This document shows positions 22,698 to 33,039 of a stretch of DNA of 42,500 bases, in pieces. Within the stretch, counting starts at the first letter, position 1; every line of letters begins with the position of its first letter. The stretch is from NCBI RefSeq assembly GCF_000091045.1, contig NC_006687.1:517501-560000 (forward strand), written 5' to 3'. Below the pieces are notes generated by a model. It worked only from the letters and a program-made list of their open reading frames with translations, searched no databases and had not been told where the DNA came from. Source of the DNA: Cryptococcus deneoformans JEC21. Its lineage: Eukaryota > Basidiomycota > Tremellomycetes > Tremellales > Cryptococcaceae. The translations under genes were made by a program, and so were the position numbers.

Positions 22698-24937
22698 CTA
22701 TCCAAAGTTCCAAACCTTGATAGCTTCCTCCTTTGCACCTCTAACAACTCCCACAATCTTTTCCTCATCGAACGCAAGGCAACGAATCTCCTTTCTTCCG
22801 TCTCTTTCTTCAACCTGATTTTGGGTTCTGGGCGGCTGGGGAAGAAAGAGTGTACGCGCGGCCGAGGAGATGGACTGGGGATGTGGCAAACCCTCGTGGC
22901 CGGCTCCCTCTTCTTTATCAACCTTATTGCTCTGCGAATAGTAAGGACCAGATGCACCTTTCCAAGTGCTCCGCCGTCCTCCCTCCCTAACTTCAACATA
23001 TCCCACAGTTCTGCCCGCCTTACGCCTCTCTTCACCATTATCGTCATCACCACTACTTTCCAGTTGCTCCTCATCATCCAGCTCCCAGACCAGGACTTTT
23101 CCGTCTTTACAGCCAGAAACACACCTCCCAGAGGCCAGTGCTACTGATGCAATAACTGAAGAATGTGTTACGAGTGTTTGGGAGTGCTTGATGATACCGT
23201 CATCGCAATAACTGGAATTGGGTGAAGAAAACGGAAGTGAAAACACTTCGACCTTGTTGCATTCCCCCGCCAATACGCACCACCGTCCATCCGTTCCCAC
23301 ACTCTTTGCCGCACCCTTAACTCCCACTGCTGGTCGTATTTTCCTCGGCCAGATGGGTTCGCCAGCCGTGGATCTCGGAGAGACATGGTAAGTGGGCCCT
23401 CTAGACACGCTAGGTGTGGATAACGATGATACCGGAGGGAGTAAAATGGTAAATTCTTGAACGGCAATCGTCCAGGATGAGGGATAGACGGGCGTGGAGT
23501 AGGTGAGGGCCGCCTGGAACGATTGGCTGGTGCCATGGTCAGCCACAAATTGACCGCCGCTGTCTTTGCCTTCCGGGAAAGATGGCAGAAGGGTCAAAGT
23601 TGCAGGATGGAATGATACGTCTGACCGCATTGTAGTTATACGTCTAGGTAACTGCCCAGATTGGAGATCGAACACACTCAGATGAAATGCCTTTGAGCAT
23701 ACGACCAGCAATCGGCTGTACATTGAAGCGTAGACAATGGGATCACCTCTATCCTGGCCGTACATCCGGCGGCGAACAGAAGGCGGCCGGGATTGTCCTG
23801 GGCTGACTGCGTCACGCACCCAGGTGACACCTCTGTTTGATAAAGCTGAAGACAAGCGTACTGTGAGAATAACAAATCCCCCAGATTGATAGAAGACGGC
23901 CATCCTTGCAGGCAGGCTTCTTTCCCCATCCCCTTCTTCAGGGAATACCACCGCTTGATCGGCACATATTGCTGTGACATTATCTGGTCTCGACGGCGAG
24001 CTCCAGCCTGGCGGAGGAGGAATAATACCTATGGGACTGTTGATGTGAGAGGCTGAAGACGGGTAGCAGTAAACCAATGGAGAGTCGGGAGAAGCAGTGA
24101 ATATAAAGGAAGGAAACAGGGCGAGATGCTGAGTGCTCGGTCGTGGTGGGACAGATGAGGGATTGAACAGTGGTAAACCCTCAGATAGGTGCACAGAAGG
24201 GGATGGTGAAGGAGGTAGGGGCATGGTAGCTTGGGATAGAACATTACCATTTGACCTGAAACGTAAGATCAAGATCAGTACATTATATTTCTAGAGTAGC
24301 ATCCACAAACTTACCAATTCGTCCCCAACCGCAGCATCATCTTCCAGTCCACTCCATCATTCCTTACGTATTGCCCAACCATATCCAAGCTTCCGAATGC
24401 TTCTGCTCTATTTCCACTTTGTACTTCTTCTGGTTTTCCAGGGGTAGTCGGTAAAGAAGTAGAAGCACTAGATGTCCTAGACGGAGATGGAGGAGGAAAT
24501 GCTCTTGATGGAAGGCGCGCAATCGGTCGCAAAGAACCGGTTACGGTCATTGGTGTAGTCTTTGGTGACTCTGGTGTTTGTATCAGTCTCGACTGGTGTG
24601 GATGGGGATACTTGTCTAAAGAGTGTTAGTTCAAATACGTGCACTGAGAACGGTACACTTACCGAGATATAACCTCTTCCACAACTACAGCAGAAGCAGC
24701 CAGTATCAGCATATCGGGCCCGTCAATTTTCGATCTACTCACCTGAGGATCCAAACTCATTACCTGCCAGTATCTACAGACTCCTTGTACCTTAGCAAGC
24801 TCATTTGCAGACAGAAACGATAGTATCCTTAGGAATATCTCTTGAAATGGAAAGAGGTCTGCTATCGAGTGGCGAGTAGCTGCTGACCGTTTTGCCGGAG
24901 AGCCGGGGCTTGAAGGAGGGCGCTGCCGCTTGGGCAT
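22698..24937 (-). CDS. F-box protein with C-terminal WD-type repeats
   Basis: Exons 24937-24743, 24684-24663, 24615-24315 and 24255-22698 give 691 residues. The F-box is at about residues 29-72: LFPFQEIFLRILSFLSANEL, VQGVCRYWQVM and, after the splice, LWKRLYLDKYP. The 22-nt exon 24684-24663 encodes LWKRLYL and is needed to complete the F-box. A Pro/Ser-rich linker follows. The C-terminal part carries degenerate WD-like blades, for example TDGRWCVLAGECNKVEVFSL, ALASGRCVSGCKDGKVLVWE and a final KEEAIKVWNFG. Family knowledge: F-box/WD proteins are substrate receptors of SCF (Skp1-cullin-F-box) ubiquitin ligases. No orthologue with known substrate (Cdc4, Met30, Grr1) is recognised. Convergent with the Gln-rich gene, divergent from EMC6. 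Confidence 0.88.
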
Positions 24938-25358
24938 ATTGCAGGAGTGGAGAGAAAGCTCTACAGTCTTGAATGGGCGCTTGCAAGCAGAGATAAGTTG
25001 AATATTTGGGTTACTAAGATGGGTGTACATGCAGTGGTACATGCGCATTCGGCTGGAACCTCGGCTCGGCTATACTACGAGTAATAGTCCTGACGGGGAC
25101 ACTTTTGTATATTAACTTTCAACTTAACACGTATCAGACTGAGCCTTAATTAATAATATTCCCTAATAACTAAAATCAGTAGTCCTGGTCACTCGCCGGC
25201 GTCCGTCACGCCGTCTTCTTGGGCTGCTCTCCGCCGTCGTGGTCGTCAACCTCTACATTTTGTCTAATATTCGGCCAACAATCAACTTTCTCCAATTCCT
25301 CTACCATCACCATTTCACGCCCTCAGTCAAATCCTTCATTGACAATCCATTCCTCAAG
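24938..25358. promoter_or_regulatory. Divergent intergenic region, F-box gene / EMC6
   Basis: A 421-bp gap between start codons with an A/T-rich centre (about 25110-25180, TTAATTAATAATATT). An in-frame ATG at 25239 would extend EMC6 by 40 residues; I prefer the ATG at 25359. Nothing else seen. Confidence 0.45.
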
Positions 25359-25956
25359 ATGAACCCCGGAGGCCCCCCATTACTCGCTACGCAGCTTTCG
25401 CCTGAAGTCTCTCCTCTCTACCCACAATCAGTGATGCACAATAATAGGATACTTTCTTCGATAAATACTGTGAGTCTCTTCATGATAATCGCTATGCTGC
25501 AACACATGCAAAGTGACATGTAAAACTGCCATCAGAGCTCCGAACCCTTTGCTGATATTGTCCTGTTTTCGCCTCATGTCAGCTATCTGCCTGTTTCTCG
25601 GGACTGATCGCTGGAATCTTGGGCCTGACAAATACTTCAGGGTTCCTTCTGTACCTGCTTTCTTCTGTAGCCACCGCTGCCGCCATAGGGTCATTGAAAT
25701 GTGGGTTCGACATCAGACGCTATGTGCCGGACGCCCAAATACAAAGGAAGAAACAACCAGTAAACAGAAGCAACGGAGTGAAAGAGAGCAGAAAATATTC
25801 TTGGAGGGGTTGGTGGGCACTCATGGGTTTGGGACAAGAAAACCTCCTGGGCTTTTTGTTGTTCTGGATCGGAAGTTATGCGTTGATACATGGTGAGCAT
25901 TTCCGCTTCGCTAACAGCAATTCGCTAATCCCCACGCCCTAATAGTGTATGACTGA
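25359..25956 (+). CDS. EMC6: ER membrane protein complex subunit 6 (Emc6)
   Basis: Exons 25359-25469, 25583-25892 and 25946-25956 give 143 residues. The core CFSGLIAGILGLTNTSGFL then LLYLLSSVATAAAI is the Emc6 double-membrane-segment signature (GxxAGILGLTxxxGF), and the C-terminus LLGFLLFWIGSYALIHVYD matches the family ending FWTFLYGxVHVY. Family knowledge: Emc6 is a core membrane subunit of the ER membrane complex, an insertase for tail-anchored and multipass proteins. A hydrophilic insertion (RKKQPVNRSNGVKESRKYS) makes it longer than the usual ~110 residues. The last coding exon is only 11 nt and encodes the second half of a valine codon, Tyr, Asp and stop. Confidence 0.92.
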
Positions 25957-26124
25957 AGGACTGCACGATGCATGGATAGGAGTACATATAGCGGCACTTT
26001 ATGTTCTGTTGTACACGATGCTTTACCATATAAGAATGACTGTATTTGTGGTTCTTCTCCGCATTAACCTCTTAACTAGTTGCGCTGTATTTGTTCACCA
26101 AAATAAAGCACATTGAACGGCTGA

Positions 26125-26827
26125 TCAGCGTGGTTCGCCGGTGCGCGGGTCAATGGGACCCAAAGGACACAACGCTGCAGCCACGCGGCGGCCTTCCTCC
26201 ACTAACAGGTTGTAGGTGGACGCAGCATTTCGCTAAGGACGTAATGTCAGCTAGTGGGAATAAAGAGAAATTGGAATGGAAGCAATCGTTAACTCACTGA
26301 ATCCATCACATCAAGCTGGATGCCCAAGCCACTGATATATTCGCGCAATCTTTTCGGCGCCGGCAATGCCCGTTGTCCGGTGCCCAGCAAGAGTATCTCT
26401 AAATTGCTCATCAGCTGGGCGTTGCTTGGTCAAATGGTGTGCTAGCAGCTGGGGACTGACCCGGTCTCGGCACAAGCATCTCCAGCGCCCCAAATCTCTC
26501 CTTTTCCCATCCGTCCCAGACTTTTTCTAAACCGCCTTTCTCACCTGCTTGAGGTTGCCTTGGAGGGTCAACGTCCCATAATAAGACTTTACCAGAATGC
26601 AAAATTGCCCCTCCCGGTATGATGAGGTTGTCGGATAGGATGAATCCTCTGGGTGTAAGTTTACTGATTATCAGGGTGGGAGAATTGGCATCGGGGTCGG
26701 TTGGCGCCAAAATATTCTGTAAGTATCGACGCGGCGAGAATACCCTGGCGCTTGCGCGAGTGACAGGAAGCGTGGCGGGTCGCATATATGTACGGAAAGC
26801 GTGCGCTGAATAGGGTAAAAGTGCCAT
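26125..26827 (-). CDS. NDUFAF3: NDUFAF3 / DUF498-type mitochondrial complex I assembly factor
   Basis: Exons 26827-26461, 26398-26298 and 26232-26125 give 191 residues. An Arg/Ser-rich presequence (YMRPATLPVTRASARVFSPR) precedes the DUF498/AAMDC fold: LTPRGFILSDNLIIPGGAI, VLLWDVDPP, LEMLVPRPEILLLGTG, LREYISGLGIQLDVMDSRNA and STYNLLVEEGRRVAAAL. These are the hallmarks of NDUFAF3, which works with NDUFAF4 in building the Q-module of complex I in the matrix. Donor of intron 1 is GTCAGT, set by the RPEILLLGTG junction. It is convergent with EMC6 (168 bp between stops). With Ind1 at the left edge, this is the second complex I biogenesis gene of the window. Confidence 0.93.
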
Positions 26828-28191
26828 TGTGTTATGAATGATGACCTTGAAAATGATCGATCGGACAAACAGAAGAGAGTGGCTGAGCGAGCAAGGAAAG
26901 AATTATGGAATTATGAGCTCATGGAGTTCATTCGTCATCATATTTATCGCAGAGCTGCCATTCGCTGATTCCAATTGGTTCGGATCAAGAGGATTCGTCC
27001 AGCAGCTGAGTTCCGTCGCAATAATCTCTGCTTCGCGATTTGTGAAGATTGTCATATGGTGGATCTGAATATTTCTGGGACAAGCCAACAAGCACTAACC
27101 ACGCTTGACCTCAAATGGCCGTCCATTATATGCTACATACGTCCTGTGCTCTCGCCGACCCTCACAACAAGTCTTTCAACTCTTCGATCCTCAGCCTTCA
27201 ATCTTTACTGGTCGAGCCTTTCAGGAAGATCCTCAATTGTCAAGTCATGATTCAGCACATGCTGGAGTGCTGCTACTTGTGGACAACAGAGGATTTTTGG
27301 AATTTTGCGCCCAGATTCAACAACAAATAACACAAGTATGCGGTCTATTTGCGGATCATTTGCGGGCCAGAAGATGATTTAGTAGTACCCATTTAGGTAC
27401 TTGTGCCCTCTTTGCTGCCAGCGTTGTCCATGGTCTATGGTGGATGATGTTGTTCACGTGTTACTGTGTGTGTGTAATATCTTGCATGCATCAGAAGAAC
27501 AAGTATGGAGGGGGCGAGCGCAACGGCACAACAGGTTCCCTAACGGTCATTCGGCTGATTTGCCCTTCATTCTGCAATCAGCAGGGCTTGAAAGCAACGA
27601 AGACGACGAAGACATTCATCAGCATGCGTAGCTACCGTCTTTGGTGAGTCAGACTGGCTAGATCGCCGAGGCATTGGTGGTAGGCGGTGGGCAGTGAGCA
27701 AGGAGAATCTGATAATGGACAGAGAACACGAATGATGATGTTTGAGGACGAGAGCGAGCGGGGCGAAAGGTGTTGATGCGTGAGTGCACTTGACGATGGA
27801 AGCAGGTAGCGGCCGACAGAGGCGTGAGGAAGCCGAGATCCGGAATCCCACTAATAGCGGCTGTTGCGGTTAAACAGAACTCGGAAATAGCATAATACGA
27901 TGGATGGAACAGCGGCCTGGACCGGACCTGATGATGGTGACGTTGTTCCTTTTACTCATCAATTTATTAAGCACTGTGGGGATGCGACGCCTAAAGGCAC
28001 GGTTGAAAAAATCACCGACGTAGGCACTGAACCTCCACTTTCGTTTGTCGATCCTGTTCGCATCGATCATTAGGCGAAATTATATATGACCGTCACCATC
28101 AGTCTACGTCAAACCCCAATCCCCACAACCATCTTCATACCCCTACACCCAGATATCTTACTCTTTCATCCCTAGTCTGTTTATAATCCCC
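26828..28191. other. Gene-poor intergenic region
   Basis: A 1364-bp stretch upstream of both flanking genes. Open frames exist (27105-27377 +, 90 codons; 27567-27851 -, 94 codons with an Arg/Ser/Leu-rich start; 27870-28070 -), but none shows a recognisable domain or well-supported splice context. No tRNA-like cloverleaf or transposon end was seen. The sequence just before 28192 is C/T-rich, as expected for a leader. It could contain a non-coding RNA or an unannotated small gene. Confidence 0.45.
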
Positions 28192-28803
28192 ATGATCACA
28201 CACATGCAAGGTCACCGAGCCATTTCAAAACGCCCTCTCTATCCCCCAAGGCCCCCTCCAGGCATTAAGCGGAAGCTTTGGGAATGGAAGTGAGTTCATT
28301 TTTGCTCTGCCTCAAAAAAGTTGTTATTTGTGTATTGATCGCTGATTCTCACTGTATTGCAGAATCAAATTTGACTGCACCTTTGCTCTTTCTGTCATGG
28401 GGCCTGGCGAACAAATGGTAATTGGTAAGTTGCTCGCTTCGCTTGTCAGCCAAACGAACAACAATTTTCGGCACCCTATGCCCCAAATATTACCCTCAGG
28501 TATTTTTCTCCTTTTTTAGTTTGCGCCCCTCTTGAATCAATTCGGGTTCTCATTGCCGCTGATGCTTATTTGGTGCGTTCGCTAACGTTGTACACAGGCG
28601 CAACTTTTGCCATCATTGCCTTACTGGTGCTTGTTTATGTCTATAATTACCTTCCCAGCCAGATTTCCCACACCTCGCGGCGATTAGCTTACTATATCCA
28701 CGGAGACGAAAAAACTGCTCATTTCATGGAGGAGATAGGAAGGAACATTCTTCGCGGTTGGACTATCAACATGAATGGAAAAGGAGATCCGATTCTCGCT
28801 TGA
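28192..28803 (+). CDS. Probable small subunit of serine palmitoyltransferase (ssSPT/Tsc3-like)
   Basis: Exons 28192-28289, 28363-28424 and 28598-28803 give 121 residues. The pattern is a basic N-terminus (KRPLYPPRPPPGIKRKLWEW), a first amphipathic/hydrophobic segment FDCTFALSVMGPGEQMV, one membrane span FAIIALLVLVYVYNYLP, and a soluble tail. This order matches the SPT small-subunit family, where the ALYMLEPWE motif precedes a single span ending xxxxP; here ALSVMGPGE occupies that position. Family knowledge: the subunit activates the Lcb1/Lcb2 condensation of serine with palmitoyl-CoA, the first step of sphingolipid synthesis in the ER. Assignment rests on this short motif only. Intron 2 (28425-28597, 173 nt) is long for the region. 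A second in-frame ATG lies at 28204. Confidence 0.65.
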
Positions 28804-29646
28804 AAAGTGGAAAGCGAGGGAACAACGTCGGACAACACCACAAAGCACAGCGGTCGCCCATCGATATATTGTAGCATAAACATTTGGAAGTCCCCGGAGA
28901 ATCATAATACATCAATTATAATATTAGTAATCGCTGCTGTATCCATGAATTTCATAATAAATCATTAATGGAAGCCATCGACATGGGTACTACTACCTGC
29001 TCCATTGCGCTCGTCCCCATCTTCTGTCTTGACTCATTCCCATCACCCTCGTTAAGCGCCTGCCATTTAGCTGTATGTAGCTGTCGCGTGATTTTTAGCA
29101 GCTATACAAGCCCAGTTACGCACCCAACAACATTTGACTTTTTACGGGCACAAGTACTCGGGCTCTGACAAGTGTGAAGGACAAGGAAAAAGGAATGATC
29201 CTCAACAACCAAAATTACAGATCTGTCGTTTGTTTAAAATGTATGTGATATGGGTTAGATTAAGATTGCACACTCTAGTGATCCCTTTTCATCTATAGCT
29301 ACAACCACTGAAGCTGTAGCCCATCGTAAACCCAACTCTCTGACTTGTTGTGCACATCGATCCTTTGCAGGGGCCCCTCCGTACTACCCTTCGCGCGTCA
29401 TTATTGTTAATCCTTTCACTGCCTTTTTGCTTCCCTTTTAGGCGACTCAATGGCCTGTAACCTCGTGAATTATAGTGAAAAGAGATATTTGGCGAAATAA
29501 CAAGTATTTCCTTGTATAACATCCCTGACAGCAACTTATACGTATCTGTCGTATCAAGATATTTCTCGAGCTGCACGAAACACATTATTTAGCTTCAGCG
29601 AGCGATTCCCATAGCAAGCGCTATCTCGAAGCTGACATACATCACC
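28804..29646. other. Intergenic region, no gene seen
   Basis: An 843-bp gap between two + strand genes: 3' end of the SPT-like gene and promoter/leader of the Ser/Pro-rich gene. The first 150 bp are A/T-rich with poly(A)-signal-like motifs (AATAAATCATTAATGG near 28955). The open frame at 29289-29585 (-) has no recognisable features. Confidence 0.5.
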
Positions 29647-30210
29647 ATGGACCCTTGGTCAGTCTCTATCGACACCTTGTTCCTTGTTCTCACCCTACTC
29701 CTAATCCCTTCCATCTCTCGGACGCCTCAGCTCAATATCACCCCACCTGGCGATCTTTTGATTTCTCCGCCAGCTAGCCCCCTTTCGCCTATCACACCAG
29801 CTAGCGCCTCAAGCTCCCATTTGAGTGTACCTGGAGTTGGTATGCCTTTTGTGGTTCCCAGCATTATCTTAACTCCAGATGCACCGGAAACCTACTCGCG
29901 CTCTAGACGGTCATCAATTGGTAGCCTCACGAAGCGATTTGGACACAAACGCAAGTCTGTGAGCTTCTCGCTCTCTGCAATAGATGACGTTCTTCCTCCC
30001 CAAACATCCCCTAATAAACGTCGACCGCCAACTCCTTTTGTCAAGGGCCCTACGAGCCCGAGTCCCAGTGTGAGCTCCGCAAACAGCCAGCCTGGAACGC
30101 CGATCCATGTGATAGCTGGCATTACCGGGGAAGGGACGGCACAGAGCATGACGCATGGAAAAGATGTCGAAGATGCAATGGGCGTGAAGAAGAAATGGCT
30201 GATGGCGTAA
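29647..30210 (+). CDS. Small Ser/Pro-rich protein with N-terminal hydrophobic segment
   Basis: An uninterrupted 187-codon frame opening in a strong context (CATCACCATGG). Residues 10-24 (TLFLVLTLLLIPSIS) form a membrane segment or signal anchor; the remainder is low-complexity, rich in Ser, Pro and Thr, with a basic patch RFGHKRKSVSFSLS that resembles a kinase target site. No domain is recognised and I give no function. The lack of introns is unusual for this locus, but codon composition and frame length are consistent with a real gene. It converges on the EED-like gene, with 172 bp between stop codons. Confidence 0.6.
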   Translation: MDPWSVSIDTLFLVLTLLLIPSISRTPQLNITPPGDLLISPPASPLSPITPASASSSHLSVPGVGMPFVVPSIILTPDAPETYSRSRRSSIGSLTKRFGHKRKSVSFSLSAIDDVLPPQTSPNKRRPPTPFVKGPTSPSPSVSSANSQPGTPIHVIAGITGEGTAQSMTHGKDVEDAMGVKKKWLMA

Positions 30211-30382
30211 TGGAGTCCCATAATGCGAATGAGAAATGAGTTGACGAAACGATAACATACTCTTTGATTTAAAAAAAAAATCTCAATCCTTGACGAATGA
30301 CAACTTTATGTAGTCCATGTATTAATTTAATCGACAGCTTGATGGACAAGAAAACGTACTGTGAAATAGCACCTAAAGTATC

Positions 30383-32469
30383 CTAATCTTTCATCCTCCA
30401 TATAAATATGGACATACCCTCCCCCACACCCACAATCCATCTGGCTCCCCTGGGACTTATTGCCACATTGCAGATCCCTGTGCGGTATTGGGATCTCAGC
30501 CAAGGCTCCCGCTTCGTTGGCCAGGGAGAAGTGGTAGGTCTCAGCCTCCAAGGAACCAGCAAAGAATTATGAGCCGAGCCGGCCGCTGACCTCGTCTCGC
30601 TTCCCTCGTCAGGAAAAGTGATGTATTTGCGCTTGACCACCTGTTGGGTCGAAGATTTCTTGCGCATTTTTGATCCTTCGGTGTTTTCTTTCTCAAAGTC
30701 TACAGATATGTTATAGATCTCGGGCTTGTAGGGACGTAACTCTGTTATCGGCCGAGGGGGTCTTCCGTCTCTTGCCATCAAGAAGTTATACAAACGAACC
30801 TCGGGATACCAGTGTTTTCTCATCTCCCTAGGGTCCATCTGATGCGGGCAAGCGAGGAGTGGGTCAGTGACTATATTATTACTGTTCGGAAAGCGAGCCA
30901 AATCTGCCGAGGTAGGATGGAAACCACGATGGAGATGCGGATGACGGAACCACATATCGGTCAATGTGTTAACCCGGCTAACGACCATAAATGACCCTAT
31001 AGGGAATGTGAGTGTAAAGTAGGTGTTGAAAAAAACAAAAACAAAAAAAGGCAAACATACCAGAATCAGTATAATCACTGTAAGAAGCCGGCTCCATGCT
31101 AAGAGGTGCGTACTCGTCTTCTCTGAAGTAACGGGAATAGCTCAGCCATTGCCATGTCACCATCACCTTATCACCACGTATGATAAGAATGTCATCCGTA
31201 ATCCTTGATAAAATGCTTAGTAACAGTCAAATTTGACCGGATCCACAACTCACCATTCGATCCAGTCCAGGAAACCATAATGAAGACGACTTGTGGAAAA
31301 GAGAGGAAAGTACATAATTATCGGTCGATAGCCAAGAGGGGTCGGGATTGGAACTGGTGACGGGTCAGGAAAAGGTGGCAAAGGCCAGATTTTGGCTGTA
31401 TAATCCATGCCGCAGGTAGCGATGGCCCTTTTTGTGGGGTGAAAAGCCTGTGAAAGCATTAGAACTTGTCGTCTATGGATGCAGAGATTGTATTCACACA
31501 TGAGACGACGTAGGCACGATGTCCTCCTTTTCCTTCACCTGCTAATACAGCGACAATGACATTACCTTCATCGGCATCTGCCATTGGATAATTTTCAGAA
31601 GGAAGATCACCAGGATGGGGCGATGGCGCATCCGATCCCAGAATATTCCATATCCTTATCGATCGATCACTTGATGTCGAGGCCAGAATATGTGGGTTCA
31701 GAGGAGCGAAAGCGAGACAAAGGATTTCCTGATAATATCATCTCACATCAGACCAAAAGCTAGGAGCTGCGTTGGCGAAACTCACATCTCCATGGCCTTT
31801 CAGAGTCCTGATACATCGCTTTGTGATTATGTCGATGATGTAGATCAAGGCATTCGCACCTGCAACGGCAATAAGAGGATGGCAGGTGAAGGGGTGATAG
31901 GTCCAAGCGAGTGTGTAGAGAGTATCCTGTCAATGGTTAGCTAGTTCGCGCCATGAGTCATCAAAATATGATTACATCTTCAAAACTCATGTCCAACATT
32001 ACTCTCCAGGGTTGATTGTCCGCGCATTTGCCTATCATTAACTAATAGACAGTCAATGAGGAATGGAACAGGTGAATGTCCAATTTGTCTTGCCTTGTTG
32101 AGCCCACAGAACGCCACGGTGTCCTCAAAATCGTCCCATTTCCACTGGTCTAAGCCGTCAGGCCTTTTCCATGGCTTTAGAGCTCCTACGAACGGCCAAA
32201 ACTTGGCATCGTCGTACCGGTCCAGGTCATTGGTAAGTGAATCGCCTTGCTGCATATAGAATGAGCGTCTCACTTGGCCATATTTGAATGAACCAACGTA
32301 CGTGTATTACAGAGTGTATTGCATAAGGATGCGAGGTCCAGCGCTGCTTTGAGTTGCCGGGATCCCTTCTATACCATCTAGATTCTTGTTCGGCGGATGG
32401 GAGAGGAGAATGTGTCGTTTCTGATCCAAAATCTAACGTACTGTGAGCGGATTCTGACCTTGCAAGCAT
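30383..32469 (-). CDS. EED1: EED/ESC-like WD40 protein, Polycomb repressive complex 2 subunit
   Basis: Exons 32469-32302, 32249-32094, 32041-31976, 31926-31786, 31728-31498, 31447-31254, 31203-31061 and 30996-30383 give 570 residues. Blades align with EED: DDTLYTLAWTYHPFTCHPLI with AVAGANALIYIIDI, TKRCIRTLKGHGDEILCLAF, LASTSSDRSIRIWNI, GHRAYVVSCAFHP, IATCGMDYTAKIWPLP, then a C-terminal RTGICNVAISPRGARWI and MSIFIWRMKD. Family knowledge: EED binds H3K27me3 and activates the EZH2-type methyltransferase; Cryptococcus is a yeast that retains PRC2, marking subtelomeric chromatin. Intron 2 (32042-32093) needs a GC donor. The 5' end is uncertain: the ATG at 32469 needs no extra splice, whereas an upstream frame from 32600 could splice in with a very short intron. 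A 100-residue Arg/Lys-rich insertion precedes the last blade. Confidence 0.88.
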
Positions 32470-33039
32470 TGCGGTGTCAGATGTATGGAGAAATGCCAGG
32501 GAGAACCTGGGACATCAGACGGAAGACTGGGAGTCAAACTGTCTTCGCAAAGTGGAGGACGCGGCTGAGTTTTGCTCTTATTTGGTGCCGCTACCACCAT
32601 TATGTAATACGGAGATGAGCGATAGGTGATGGGAGGATGGCTTGAGCCGAGAGCCGAAGAGGGTTGTCCGATAACGAGGGGGATCATCTCCTGCTGAGGA
32701 GTAGCTCATCTCTCAGGCTGCCCCGCGTGTGCTCCCCCTACTCCAACAAACTCCCCCCTGTATCCCCGTCATCCACCCCCTGCCACTCTCCACCACCACC
32801 CGGCTCCTTTCGCCCTCGACTCGACCACCACATCCGCTACAACGAACGTGCTCCGATAACATCGCACGCATCCCAGACACGCCCAGATAACATCCTCCAT
32901 TCATACGATTACATTCGCCACCTCCTATATAGTACATTATTTCTATAACCGCATTATTTCCTCCCCCAATTATAAGATCACTCGAATCCCAGATCGTTAT
33001 CAGCAACACCCTCCACCACCTCACCCACGCAGAGCCACC
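32470..33039. promoter_or_regulatory. Divergent intergenic region, EED1 / FUR1
   Basis: A 570-bp gap between the chosen start codons. About 32700-32850 and 33000-33035 are C/T-rich on the + strand, the latter leading directly to the FUR1 ATG (GAGCCACCATG). TATA-like ATATAGTACATTATT is at 32926-32940. The minus-strand frame beginning at 32600 may be a longer EED1 N-terminus or an upstream ORF. Confidence 0.5.

Noticed and set aside
27105..27377. 90-codon + strand frame in the gene-poor gap
   Set aside because: No recognisable domain, no clear start context, no splice partner; noted as unassigned only.
27567..27851. 94-codon minus-strand frame with presequence-like start
   Set aside because: Ends without any domain and without supported splicing; could be chance. 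Left inside the gap description.
32041..32093. Reading through the GC-AG intron of EED1
   Set aside because: The frame continues but replaces the blade sequence GLNKLMIGKCADNQPW, which matches EED spacing, with unrelated residues and a stop soon after.
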